DNA from: Inia geoffrensis
Taxonomy: Eukaryota; Chordata; Mammalia; Artiodactyla; Iniidae
DNA length: 64,000 nucleotides
Reading direction: 5' to 3'
Assembly (NCBI GenBank): GCA_036417435.1
Contig: CM070907.1
Location: 56,094,001-56,158,000, forward strand
The translations under genes were made by a program, and so were the position numbers. The notes under the pieces are model-generated. The model was not told the origin of the DNA, did no database searches, and saw only the letters and a list, made by a program, of their open reading frames with translations. This document shows positions 10,756-20,835 of this stretch, one piece after another. Numbering within the stretch: the stretch's first letter is position 1; the number at the start of each line of letters is the position of its first letter.

Positions 10756-11689
10756 AGATTGGTCATGTTTTTCAACTTAAACAAAAGCCCTCCGTTTATA
10801 ACCAAAAATAATCTTTCCCCTAAGCCCTTAAGATTCTCATGCACTTCCTCTTTGAGAATTGCTCTGTTGCCTCTTTATTCCCCCAGCAGCCAAGCTTTAC
10901 TTTCTGAAATCTGTACTACAAAAACAGGCAGCTTTTCATTGTATCAGAATACATCACAATACCAAATTAAAAAATTTTAAAGTGTATACAAACATACACT
11001 GAAATTCTGTCATAATCCTGAGTGTGTGTTATTGAGAGTCAGGGATTAAACGTCCTAATTAATGCAAATCGTAGTGTTCTGGGTTGTTCCCCATCTCCAT
11101 TCCTGAATTTTGCATCCTGATTTAGCCTGAACTGTAATGAACAATTTTCCCAAAGGTCTTTTGCGCCCTCTTCACACATGTTAAGAATTCATTCACCACA
11201 GGGATGTGTGTTTTCTGTGATCGTTTAACTAGAGCCTCCTCCCCCAAACTGGATTCTGCCAAACTGTTTCTGGTAAGCAGCTTTGGAAAGTAAAAACTCC
11301 CTAGACGCTCTGGACAGGGTGTGAGAGGAAGACACACAAACCAGCAGGGGAACTGAAACATTCCCCCTTGCGTCCACTTCTGTCCTGGGAGGATGGGGGG
11401 AGGGAAGCTGCAGAGGAAGCTTCTAGAGGAAACAGACTTGCAGGACTTTTGCTGCAAACAATTGGGTACTGTATCCCGCTGTTGACTGAGGCAACTAAAA
11501 ACCACCAGAAAACAAGCAGCTCAGAGTTCTTAGCCCTGAAACAAGAAAAGTACTACACTTCTGTTTCACATGTTACAGCCTAGAACCTATATTCTGGCTG
11601 CTATCCCTGGAGCTCAACGCCAGTGTTGGAAGGCGCCTTTGACATCATTAAGCCAGTGTCCCCCCACCCCCTTTTTAAAGAAGTGGAAC
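10756..11689. other. Unassigned non-coding DNA
   Basis: No repeat was recognised. An octamer ATGCAAAT at 11062-11069 is a possible POU-factor site but is expected by chance at this scale. The minus-strand frame 11122-11505 (127 codons) looks random. Confidence 0.35.
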
Positions 11690-12062
11690 CATTTATTTCT
11701 ACATACAAGATTTTATGCAGAACCATGATATATAAGAACAAACAAAAGCAGAATTACTCTGTGGAGTAGGGGGGGGGCCCAGGTGGAGACCTCTGCCTGC
11801 TCAGCTGCCATCATCGCTTTCATCAGGCACCTCTCTGGATTCCCAGGGCCATAAGGACCACTATTAGGTCCACTGATGTGTGTTGAGTTGTGTGTGATTG
11901 GTACGTCTCTTGATCTGTGGAGTTTACAGATAAAAACATAGATGACCATGCCCTTAATCTGATTCAGTAGGCTGGGGTGGGTGCACTCTGCTTTTTTTCT
12001 TGCATCTTCTCCTTCAATGATCTCATTAACTCCCAGTGCTTCACTTACCATTTCTACATGGC
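11690..12062 (-). other. 112-codon minus-strand frame with AATAAA downstream
   Basis: A frame from ATG near 12051 to a stop near 11713 lies outside recognised repeats. It is followed on the same strand by AATAAA (complement of 11692-11697) and then a G-rich tract, the layout of a polyadenylation site. Its translation has a hydrophobic stretch near the C-terminus (residues about 96-109) but no motif I recognise. The start codon is immediately followed by GTAAGT, which also fits a splice donor, so this could be a terminal exon read through, a decayed gene copy or chance. I would not annotate it as a gene without transcript evidence. Confidence 0.2.
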
Positions 12063-12764
12063 AGACTCAAATTGTACATTTTTAGACCTGATCTCTCTAC
12101 TGAGCAAAGCAGACTGTCTGAAGCATACTGATGGGAGGAGGCAAGCAGGGATCTAGGCATGTAGATAGGAATCTGGAAGTCTGGAAGCAGAATCCAATAT
12201 TCTGGACGAGGTCTCCAGTTCTAAGAGAATTAGTAAGAGAGAAAGAGTAATGGGACTCTCTAAAGCATCAAGGCAGGGACTTGGTCAAAGGAACACTTTT
12301 TGGGCAAAAGCCCTTTTTAGGATTGGGGGTCAAAGTCAGAGGGCGACTAGCTTTCAGGCTTGACCTGAGGCCAACTTCTAGAGGCTTGGATCAGGTTCTT
12401 AATGTCTACCCCACCTCACCCCCATTATGAGCAGAACTGCTTCACAGACCTGTCGTAAGGTCTGAGAGGACAGAGCCAAGTAAACCTTCACAGCTGAGAA
12501 AATCCAGGTCCTACTTCTCTAGCAAGTTAAAAGCATGTGATGAGATGCAAAGATGCAGAACAGATGTTCCTAACCTTTTTCGGGTCACTGACTGAGACAG
12601 ATGCACATCCCTATCAACCTAATATCCATTTTTCTCTTTATCCCTGTTATAAAACTAACATTTTGTTCAGCGAACTGGTAGAGACCCTATGGTCTCAGGG
12701 CAGGTAAACCCCCTCCCATTCATCCCCAGGAGTTGAATCACAACTGGTCTAAAGCAATTATGCA
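12063..12764. other. Unassigned non-coding DNA
   Basis: Nothing recognised with confidence. Composition is mixed and no frame exceeds chance length. Confidence 0.35.
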
Positions 12765-13025
12765 AATCCATTCCCCTTTGCCAGGAATGGTCTAAAGGTG
12801 GGCATGTCATCTAGTTCTGACAGAACAAAAACAAAAAACCCATAAGAGGTTTTCTGAGGGGGGGAAAGTGCTTGATTTTCTTGGTGATATGCTTGAGCTA
12901 CTGAAAGAATCCTGAAACTTCCTGCCTCTCAGTCTGCTAAATGAACACCAATGTCCTTGTGATTTAAGTCACTATTACTGAGATTTTCTGTTAACTGCAG
13001 CGAAAAGATTTCCTGACTCATCTGC
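12765..13025 (+). repeat. Possible LTR-like ancient repeat
   Basis: 'gtgggcatgtcatctagttc', 'ataagaggttttctgagggg' and, near the end, 'cttgtgatttaagtcactat' then 'gattttctgttaactgcagc' resemble a diverged mammalian repeat ending '...tttaagccactttgagtcgggttttctgttacttgcagc'. The family is not securely identified. Confidence 0.35.
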
Positions 13026-13047
13026 TGACCCACTTGAAAACCAGACT

Positions 13048-13409
13048 TAAACTATGCGCCCTGGGACTTCCCTGGTGGCACAGTGGTTAAGTATCCACCT
13101 GCCAAAGCAGGGGACACTGGTTTGATCCCTGGTCTGGGAAGATCCCGCTGCCGCAGAGCAACTAAGCCCATGCGCCACAACTACTGAGCCTGTGAGCCAC
13201 AACTACTGAGCCCATATGCCACAACTACTGAAGCCCGCGCACCTAGAGCCCGTGCTCCACAACAAAGAGAAGCCACCACAATGAGCAGCACATGCACCGC
13301 AGTGAAGAGTAGCCCCCGCTCGCCACAACTAGAGAAAAGCCCATGTGCAGCAACGAAGACCCAACACAGCCAAGAATAAATAAATAAAATAAAATAAACT
13401 ATGGGCCCT
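13048..13409 (+). mobile_element. CHR-type SINE, long form, with 15-bp TSD
   Basis: A sense copy at 13063-13394 starts 'gggacttccctggtggcaca', carries the tRNA-like head and the long body with repeated 'cacaactactgag' units, and ends in an (AAATA)n tail. The TSD 'taaactatgcgccct' / 'taaactatgggccct' differs at one base (13048-13062, 13395-13409). The long body and A/T-interrupted tail separate this subfamily from the GC-rich short form. Confidence 0.9.
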
Positions 13410-13504
13410 ATACCTTGTAATCTTCATTATGTGGATATATACACTGTTTTACCTTCCATTTTAGGAGGTGTACAGATTTTAGGTCAAGAACCCTTACTCT
13501 GGAC

Positions 13505-13695
13505 TAGTGGTTCTCCAAGCGTGCTCCCTGGACCAGCGGCATTAGCATCACCTGGGAACTTGTGATAAGTGTAATTTCTTCAGGATGATACTGGACCTAT
13601 TAAATCAGAAACCCATGCAATGGGGTCCAGCAATTTGTGTTTTATTAAGTCCTCTAAGTGATCTGATTCACGCTAAACTGGGAGGACCACTGCTC
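13505..13695. mobile_element. MER5A-type hAT-Charlie MITE
   Basis: 'ctagtggttctccaagcgtg', 'ggaccagcggcattagcatc', 'acctgggaacttgtgataag' and the end 'gatctgattcacgctaaact' match MER5A order end to end. Confidence 0.8.
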
Positions 13696-13745
13696 TGAGC
13701 CCACCATTACTCAATTTCTGTGATGACAGAAATGTTTACATCTGC

Positions 13746-13902
13746 ACTGCCCAGTATGGTAACTACTTGCCACATGTGTCTACTGAGCACTTATAAGGTG
13801 GCTAGTGCTACCGAGAATTTAAAATTTTACTTTGTTTTAATTTATTTAAATACCCGCCCATGGCTAGTGACTCCTATATTGACTACTAGACATTGCAGCT
13901 CT
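13746..13902. mobile_element. hAT-like MITE, second copy
   Basis: 'cttgccacatgtgtctactg', 'agcacttataaggtggctag' and 'ccatggctagtgactcctat' correspond, in reverse orientation, to the element at 4344-4628. The centre is deleted. Confidence 0.5.
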
Positions 13903-13961
13903 AGATAAACATAAGGGATTTTATATTTTCAAGTGGCTCCTAGTACTAAGCCATAAAATAT

Positions 13962-14150
13962 CAGTGGTTCTCAAACTTCGGTATGCATAAGAATTACTAG
14001 AGGGTTTGTTAAAACAGACTGTAGGTGCCCACCCCTAGAATTTATGATTCAGTAGATCTGCTTGGGGTCTGAGAATCTGAATGTCTAGTAGGTTCCTATG
14101 TGATACCGATGGTACTGATGGCAGGGAAAGCACTTTGAGAACCACTGAAG
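13962..14150. mobile_element. MER5A-type hAT-Charlie MITE, opposite orientation
   Basis: It starts 'tcagtggttctcaaacttcg' and ends 'actttgagaaccactga', showing both inverted termini. Internally 'gattcagtagatctgcttgg' and 'tctgagaatctgaatgtcta' fit MER5A. Confidence 0.8.
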
Positions 14151-14234
14151 TAATAAGCAAAACTTGTACCTTCTTATAACCTGTATGAAAGCCACTTTTC
14201 TACAATTCTAACCAATGTTTTCATTTGTGTTCAT

Positions 14235-14370
14235 CAAATTAACAAACAGGTAAAGCTCCCTGACAGTAGGAGCTGACATCTTCCAACTCTGTATGTTCCA
14301 TTGTACACTCTAGCTCAGTGCCCTGGATTCGGCAGGTGCTTGGTATTATGAGGAAATAACTATCCCCACC
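14235..14370 (+). repeat. L2-like 3' end fragment
   Basis: 'aagctccctgacagtaggag', 'ctagctcagtgccctggatt' and 'ggcaggtgcttggtattatg' follow the L2 3' end ('taagctccttgagggcaggg...cagtgcctggcacatagtaggtgct'). Confidence 0.45.
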
Positions 14371-14576
14371 AAGGGGAAACTTCTGGAAGGCTCTACCGTG
14401 TTCCAAAGATGACGATTACCTCCTTACAGTCATCAAGTGACAGGATGTATATTTCAAAAGATATGCACAGAAAGGTTAAGTGATTTGCCTAAGGCACTAT
14501 GCCCTATTTCTTACTTTTCTGTATTTTAAATGTTATCTCAGAAATTGTTGAGGTCTAAGCCTATTTGTAGAAGTGA

Positions 14577-14682
14577 GATATATATATATATGGATGTGTA
14601 TATATATATGTATATGGATGTGTATATATATATATGGATGTATATATATATATATATATATATGGATGTATATATATTTATA
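14577..14682. repeat. TA-rich microsatellite with TGGATG spacers
   Basis: Runs of (TA)n are punctuated by four 'tggatg' units near 14591, 14613, 14635 and 14663. The spacing gives a higher-order pattern rather than a simple dinucleotide array. Confidence 0.9.
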
Positions 14683-14689
14683 TGCAGAA

Positions 14690-15345
14690 ATACTGAAAAC
14701 TAAATTATTCAAGAATCAAAAATACTCTGACACTATAATGGTGGTATGAAAGGCAAAAGGACTGGTGATCTAGACAGGGTGCTCCACTTTCTCAAATAAC
14801 ACCACACAGAAAACCATCTATGCCAAAGACCTGGCTGGCCAGCAATACGGCTTTCAAGCATTAATGGGAAAGAATCAAGGACAAACACACAGGGGACTTT
14901 TCTGAAGGTCAAAACAGCAACAATAAATACCATGCCCAGACCAGAAAAGCTTTTAAATCTGACCTTTTCCTCTGCCGAAGCCATTCGCCTTCCAGCATCT
15001 TCAATCTAATAGACTGAAGTGGGCTGAACTGACTCTTAGGAGAGAACTGGGGCTAGTCTTTTCCTTAACGCTGCCTCTCTAGCACTGCTCTAGCAGCGGC
15101 AGCATTACTGGTAATTACATCATTGTACTGTAATGGAACACATGCAGGGCAAGTGAAACAGCCCAGCAGCTCCCCAGTTGAACGGAGCAGAAAAAGGCTC
15201 CCACTTCACCATTCAATTTATATTAACCCTTCAGGTTCTGGATTATTCTCAAAGGCAAACCACCCTTAGGCCTTTTCACAGTCTTAAAACAGAGACCATG
15301 GAGGTGGAGCTTAGTTGAAGACGAGAAGCAAAGTTCATATATTCA
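14690..15345. other. Unassigned non-coding DNA
   Basis: No repeat was recognised. The part at about 15060-15250 is less AT-rich and contains 'ggtaattacatcattgtact', which looks like ordinary unique sequence that could hold a regulatory element, but no site can be supported. Confidence 0.3.
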
Positions 15346-15349
15346 TGTG

Positions 15350-15580
15350 ATGGAACTCTTCCACTAGAATAGGAATTAGGAGACTTGGGTACAGCTCTGG
15401 CTTTGCTGTGAATACCTTATATGGCCTTGGGGAAATAATTTGCATCTTTTAGGTTTCAGTTTCCTCATCTATAAAGAACAGTAAAGCTTTCAGGCAGACG
15501 ATCCCAAAATGTCCCAGTAGGCAATTTGGGATTGGATCGAATGATAACAAGAGTTCTCCCAGCTCTAATATTCTATTATC
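15350..15580 (+). repeat. MIR
   Basis: 'gagacttgggtacagctctg', 'ggccttggggaaataatttg' and 'cagtttcctcatctataaag' follow the sense MIR order. Confidence 0.7.
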
Positions 15581-15829
15581 TAAAAAGACTCCACAAATAA
15601 GGGAGACAGGGAAGGAGTAAGATATGAAAGGTCAACTCTATTTGGTCTTCAAGCAGTTAATTAGATGAGGATTTTTGTCTCTACTCTGACCCATGCATCA
15701 GTGTCAGATCATCTTCATCAACGTCCAAAGCAACTTTTCAAAAGACGAAGGTCAGAACGCATTAACGTATTTTAGAATGTCTACCCAAAGACAGAAAGGA
15801 CACAGAAGTTCAAAGTATACTGGGACAGA

Positions 15830-15925
15830 AGTGGGGAAACCAAAGCCCTAGCTGTCACTGACTCCTTCTATGACCATGAGTGAGTCCCTTAACCTTGGCC
15901 AACTCATCTTTAAGACACAGTGGTG
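15830..15925 (+). repeat. MIR fragment
   Basis: 'catgagtgagtcccttaacc' followed by 'caactcatctttaagaca' fits the central MIR region. Confidence 0.5.
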
Positions 15926-16279
15926 GAGGGGAGAGGGGTTAGAATTAGACCCTTTCAGCTCAAGCAGTCTACAATTTTGATATCTCTGTACAAGTTTCCA
16001 AGGCTCCTACTGGATACTGAGGCATGCGGGGGTGGGTGGGTGTTGGCACCAACAACATGTTAAGAATGCCAAACCCTGCAAGACAGACATGAGTTTTCTT
16101 ATGATATTCTTATGGTTTTCTCATAGATATGTCAAAAAATATTATCTAACAGACGTCAAGGAAAGAATTAAAACATATAAAGCTACATATTAATTGCTGT
16201 ATATCTCAGAATCTTCTCTTTCTAATGCTCCAAAAGGAAGAATATAAAAATGTGTTCTCTGCAGTTGTCTTCTGGTCTT
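15926..16279. other. Unassigned non-coding DNA
   Basis: No repeat was recognised. A G-rich run at 16028-16042 (GGGGGTGGGTGGGTG) is three G-tracts only. Confidence 0.3.
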
Positions 16280-16935
16280 CATATAGAAGGTACGAGACTT
16301 TGGTTTTCGGCAGTAAGGTGATCTAGATATTCTGGATAACCTTCTCAAAAAAAGAAACAATTTAAAAAGCTAAATAAATAGTCCTAAAAATTAATTTTTA
16401 AAATGCATCATGTTGAGCTGTGAGTAATACTTGAGAGGACAAAAATTAAAGGAATTTGCACAGAGCAAAAATTAAATGAAATGAAAAGCAGGTGGAAACA
16501 CCCAAATGTGCATTAATAATGAAAGGATAAACAAAATTTGGCTTATACATACAATGGATTACTACTCGGCCTTAAAAAGGAAGGAAGTTCTGACATGTGC
16601 TACAACATGGATGAATGTTGAAGATATTATACTAAGTGAAATAAGCCAGAGAGCGTGCAAATTCGCTATGATTGCACATATATGAGGTACTTAGAATAGT
16701 CAAAATCACAGAGCCGAAAAGTAGAATGGTAGTTGCCAGGGGATGGAGGCAATGGAGTGTTACTGTTTAATGTTACAGAATTTCTGTTTGGGAAGATGAA
16801 AACGTTCTGGAGATGGATGGTGGCGATGGTTATATAACAGTCTGAATTATCTAATGCCACTCAATTGTACATTTATAGATGGTTTAAATGGTTAAATTTA
16901 TGTTATGTACACCTTATCATAATAAAAAAGCATTA
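16280..16935 (+). mobile_element. Old L1M: 5' fragment joined to 3' end
   Basis: The first 220 bp ('ttttcggcagtaaggtgatc', 'ttgagctgtgagtaatactt') resemble an old L1 5' region. They pass near 16490 directly into the ORF2 end and 3' UTR ('ttatacatacaatggattac', 'tcaattgtacatttatagat'). Almost the whole element between the ends is missing, by internal deletion or by juxtaposition of two fragments. Confidence 0.65.
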
Positions 16936-17439
16936 AATGAAAGCAGATATCCTGGAAGGGAAGAGAACACTAAAGCCAGCATTTGCCCTGTGGCTATGTA
17001 ACAAACACTAGTGACCACTGCAATGACCATTTGGGGTATGGGCAACAGAAGATAAAGCCCAGGGCCCACCTTAGGTGGGACAGTCTTATATGAAATCTCC
17101 TTATGCACTTGAGATACCAATGGACTATACCCTCAGTATAGAGATGAACCATAAACAAATCTGCAGCACTGAAAGGGACCACAAAGAAACTGTCCTATCT
17201 TACCCAGTAGAGAAGGAGAAATGTCTCTGCTAAGAATCCATAACCAAAAGCTGGCTCTGGTGCAGGTTTGTGATCAAATCCATGCAACCTCAAGTGAAGA
17301 TCTAAAAGTAGTCCACTTAGCAATATTTTCGAGATATTGGCAGAAGCAACTCCTCATTCTTTCTGGTGCAATAAAGACTTTACCAAGGCCTCAAATAACT
17401 CCCACAGATAAAGTCCTAAGGAACATTAGATCTTAAAAC
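16936..17439. other. Unassigned DNA beside L1M
   Basis: This may be a diverged L1M 5' region because L1M ORF1-like text follows, but no landmark is clear enough to call it. Confidence 0.3.
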
Positions 17440-18980
17440 AAAAGCAAAACAAAAAACACACATCCAGAAATAAGCCACATGAGTGACAGCCAAGAAAAAC
17501 CAACAGCAAAATAAGATCCGCAAAGGCTTCAGATATTGGAACTAGAGACAAAATATAAAATGCCTATGATTTTTATATCTTAAGATTTAGAGAAAAGACT
17601 TGAAAAAATTAGCAAGGAAGAAGAGAGTATTAAAAAAGAACCAAGTACATTTGAAAACATACCAAACAGAACTTCCAGAAATGAAAGTTATAATCAAAAT
17701 TTAAAAATCAATGGTGAGGTTAAATAGCACATTAGATATAACTAAAGAAATAATTAGCAAATTAGAAGAGCAATCCAAAGAAATTCCATAGAATGTGACC
17801 AAGAAATGAAGATATAGAAAATATGAGAGTTTAACAGATAGGGATGATAGAGTTAGAGGGGTCTAACCTGTATCTACTCTTTCAACTGAAGTTCAAGTAA
17901 AATTAGAGAGGATGGAGAAAGACATTATTCAAACAGCTAATAGCTGAGAATTTTTCCAGAATAATTGAAAGAACACCAAACCTCAGATCCAGCAAGCTCA
18001 ACAAATTTCAAGCAGGATAAATAAAAATAAAACAACATATTGTAATGAAATTTAAGAGCACTGTAGACAAAAAAAGAAGGTATTAAAAGAGAAACAGAGA
18101 GATCACCTACAAAAGAATAGCAATTAGACCATCAACTGGCTTCTCAACAGCAACAGTAAGATCTAGAAGACCACAGAATAATATTTTCAATGTATTAAGA
18201 AAAAATAACCGTCAAGAGAATGAGAAGACAAGCCACAGGCTGGGAGAAATAGTTGCAAAACACAGGCCTGATAAAGGACTGTCATCCAAAATATACAAAG
18301 AACTCTTAAAACTTAATAATAAGAAAATAAACAACCTGATTGAAAAATAAGCCAAAGACCTTAACATATACCTCACCAAAGAAGATACATGGATGGCAAG
18401 TAAGCATATGAAAAGATGCTCCACATCATGTGTCATTAGGGAAATGCAAATTAAAACAACGAGATATCTCTATATATCTACTACAATGACCAAAATGCAG
18501 AACACAGACAACACTAAATGCTGGTGAGGAGATGGTGCCAACAGGAACTCTCATTCATTGCTGGTGGGAATGCAAAATGGTACAGCTATTTTGGAAAACA
18601 GTTTGGTGGTTTCTTCCAAAACTAAACATACTCTTAGTATACAATCCAGCAATTGTGCTCCTGGTACATTTAACCAGGAGTTGAAAACTTATGTCCACAT
18701 AAAAACTTGCACATTGATGTCTGTAGCAGCTTTAACATAATTACTAAAACTTGGAAGCAACCAAGATGTCCGTCAGTATGTGAATGGATAAACTGTGGTA
18801 CACTCAGACAATAAAATATGATTCAGCACTAAAAAGATATATAAACTATTACCAACACTAGAAGAAATAATTATGCCATGTGATAAGAGGTATTAACAAA
18901 TGCTACTATGGCAATCACACTGCAAATAAAAGTATCAAATCGGTATGCTGTACACCTTAAACTTATATTTGTATGTCAAA
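17440..18980 (+). mobile_element. Old L1M with ORF1-side part fused to ORF2 C-terminus
   Basis: From 17440 to about 18208 the text is purine-rich and resembles old L1 ORF1 ('gaaaagacttgaaaaaatta', 'aagaaataattagcaaatta', 'cagctaatagctgagaattt'). At about 18208 it changes to the last part of ORF2 ('agaagacaagccacaggctg', 'gatgctccacatcatgtgtc', 'tcattgctggtgggaatgca') and continues to the 3' UTR. The endonuclease and reverse transcriptase regions are absent. Frames are broken throughout. Confidence 0.65.
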
Positions 18981-18984
18981 TATA

Positions 18985-19480
18985 ACCCAATTAAAAACAA
19001 GAAAAAGAAATGAACTATCAAGCCATGAAAAGACATGAAAGAATCTTAAATGCATATTACTAAATGAAAGAAGCCAACCTGAAATGGCTACAAGCCGTAT
19101 GACATTCTGGAAAAGACAAAACTGTAGAGACAATAAAATAATCAATGGTGGCCAGGGGGAAGGGATGAACAGGCAGAACACAGAGGACTTTTAGGGCAGT
19201 GAAAATACTCTATATGATGCCATAATGATGGATATGTGCCATTATACATTTGTTCAAACCCATAGAAGGTACAACCCCAAGAGTGAACCATAATGTTAAC
19301 CACAGACTTCGGATGATTATGATGTATCAATGTAGGTTCATCAGTTTTAACAAATGGCGGAGAATGTTGATAATGGGGAGGTTATGCATGTGTACAGGTA
19401 GGAGGTATATGGGAAATCTCTCTTAACGTCCCCATACTTTTGATGTGAACCTAAAAATGCTCTGTAAAAAATCTTAAAAA
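18985..19480 (+). repeat. Second old L1M 3' end
   Basis: 'atcaagccatgaaaagacat', 'gacattctggaaaagacaaa', 'gaccataatgttaaccacag'-like text and 'catcagttttaacaaatggc' follow a distinct old L1M 3' UTR. It abuts the previous fragment in the same orientation. Confidence 0.65.
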
Positions 19481-19484
19481 TATT

Positions 19485-19842
19485 AACTGTCAATGCAGAA
19501 GTCTATAGCCAATGAAACTCTTTCAACAATGAAAGCAAAATAAAGCTATTTTCAAACAAAAACAGAGATTGCCACAGACAAACCCTCACCGAAATCAATT
19601 TTAAAGGATGTATTTTAGGAAGAAGAAAAACAATCCCAGATGGAAGGTCTGACATGAAAGGGGACAAAGATGAGCAAAGATATTGATAAATATGTGGGAA
19701 ATTTGAACGCTGCCAGTGTGAAACAAGAATACTACTTAATCTGTGTGGTTAGAAATAAGACACAACTAAAATACTGGACAATTACATAAGTTGGGAGGAA
19801 TGATAAGAGTTTTTCTATGATTCTTATATAGTTCAGAAAAAT
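19485..19842 (+). repeat. Old L1M fragment before the LTR
   Basis: 'ataaagctattttcaaacaa', 'acagagattgccacagacaa' and 'tcccagatggaaggtctgac' match an old L1M ORF2 segment. A second old L1M segment continues from 20340 on the far side of the LTR, so the LTR may have inserted into this unit. Confidence 0.55.
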
Positions 19843-20338
19843 GGTGGCTCTCCAAAAAACACGTCCACATTCTAATCCCCAGAACCTGTGAATATTATCT
19901 TATATGGCAAAAAAAAAAAAAAAAAAAAAAAAAATTGTGATTATGTCAAGGATCTTGAGATCCTCATGTTAAAGATCTTGAGATCCTTATGTTAAAGGTC
20001 TTGCCCTAGATGCAATCACATGTATCCTTTTGAAGGAGAGAAGGATGGAGAACAGACACAGACACAGAGAGAAGACACAGACACAGAAGAGGAAAAGACG
20101 ATGTGACCATGGAGGCAGAGATGGAAATGATACGGCCACAAGCCAAAGAACACTTGAAGTCACCAGAAGCTGGGAGAGGCGTGGAAAAGATTCTCCCCTA
20201 GAGTCTTCAGAGGGAGCACAACCCTATGACACGTTGATTTTGGACTTCTGGCCCTCAAAACTGTGAGAGATTAGATTTCTGTTGTCTTAAACCAACGAAT
20301 TTGTAGTAATTGCATACAGTAACCATGGGAAACTAATA
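19843..20338 (+). mobile_element. MaLR-like solitary LTR
   Basis: Landmarks in order are 'tgattatgtcaaggatcttg', 'agatgcaatcacatgtatcc', 'cagacacagacacagagaga', 'agctgggagaggcgtggaaa', 'acttctggccctcaaaactg' and the end 'taaccatgggaaactaatac'. These fit an ancient non-autonomous ERVL-MaLR (MLT1-type) LTR, with no internal retroviral coding sequence. A pure A-run near 19909-19934 and a 23-bp tandem duplication at 19951-19996 are later changes. The 78-codon basic frame at 20030-20266 is LTR sequence, not a gene. Confidence 0.55.
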
Positions 20339-20339
20339 C

Positions 20340-20835
20340 AAAAAGTAAAGATGTTACTTTAGGCCAACCAAATTAAAATATATATGTTAATAAAGAGATC
20401 AGTTCTCCCTAAGTGGATTTATAAATTTAAACTCAGTAAAAATACCAATTTTTAAATAGGAAAAGGTAATTGTAAGGTTCATACAGAAAAACAGAATAGC
20501 AATAAGGGGAGACTTAGGCAACCATATGATAAAAATATACGATAAAGCCTCATTAATTAAAACAAAGTGTGTGGTCATATATAGAGATAGACAAATGATT
20601 GGAATTTAATATATTTTAAGTCCACAAGTGGGTACTAATGCATAAAACAGTTTATGATAGAGGTGGCATCTCAAATTGTGGGACAAATTTGAGATGGCAT
20701 TTAGGATTTAAATGACACTGTGACAAATTTGAATCTGTCCTAAGCATAGATCAGGATAAATTACAAATGCATCAGAGATTTAAATGTAACATAAGACAAA
20801 ACTATAGAAGTAATAGAATAAAATGTAGTACATTT
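20340..20835 (+). repeat. Old L1M ORF2 fragment, left of the young L1
   Basis: 'aattgtaaggttcatacaga', 'attaattaaaacaaagtgtg' and 'gatttaaatgtaacataaga' fit the later part of old L1M ORF2. The unit resumes at 23735, beyond the younger L1 that split it. Confidence 0.65.

Noticed and set aside
11062..11069. Octamer ATGCAAAT as a POU-factor site
   Set aside because: An 8-mer is expected about twice per 64 kb over both strands by chance; no supporting sites nearby.
13063..13394. Repeated 'cacaactactgag' units resembling a spaced repeat array
   Set aside because: Units are imperfect, irregularly spaced and part of the SINE body; not a CRISPR array, which is also not expected in a mammal.
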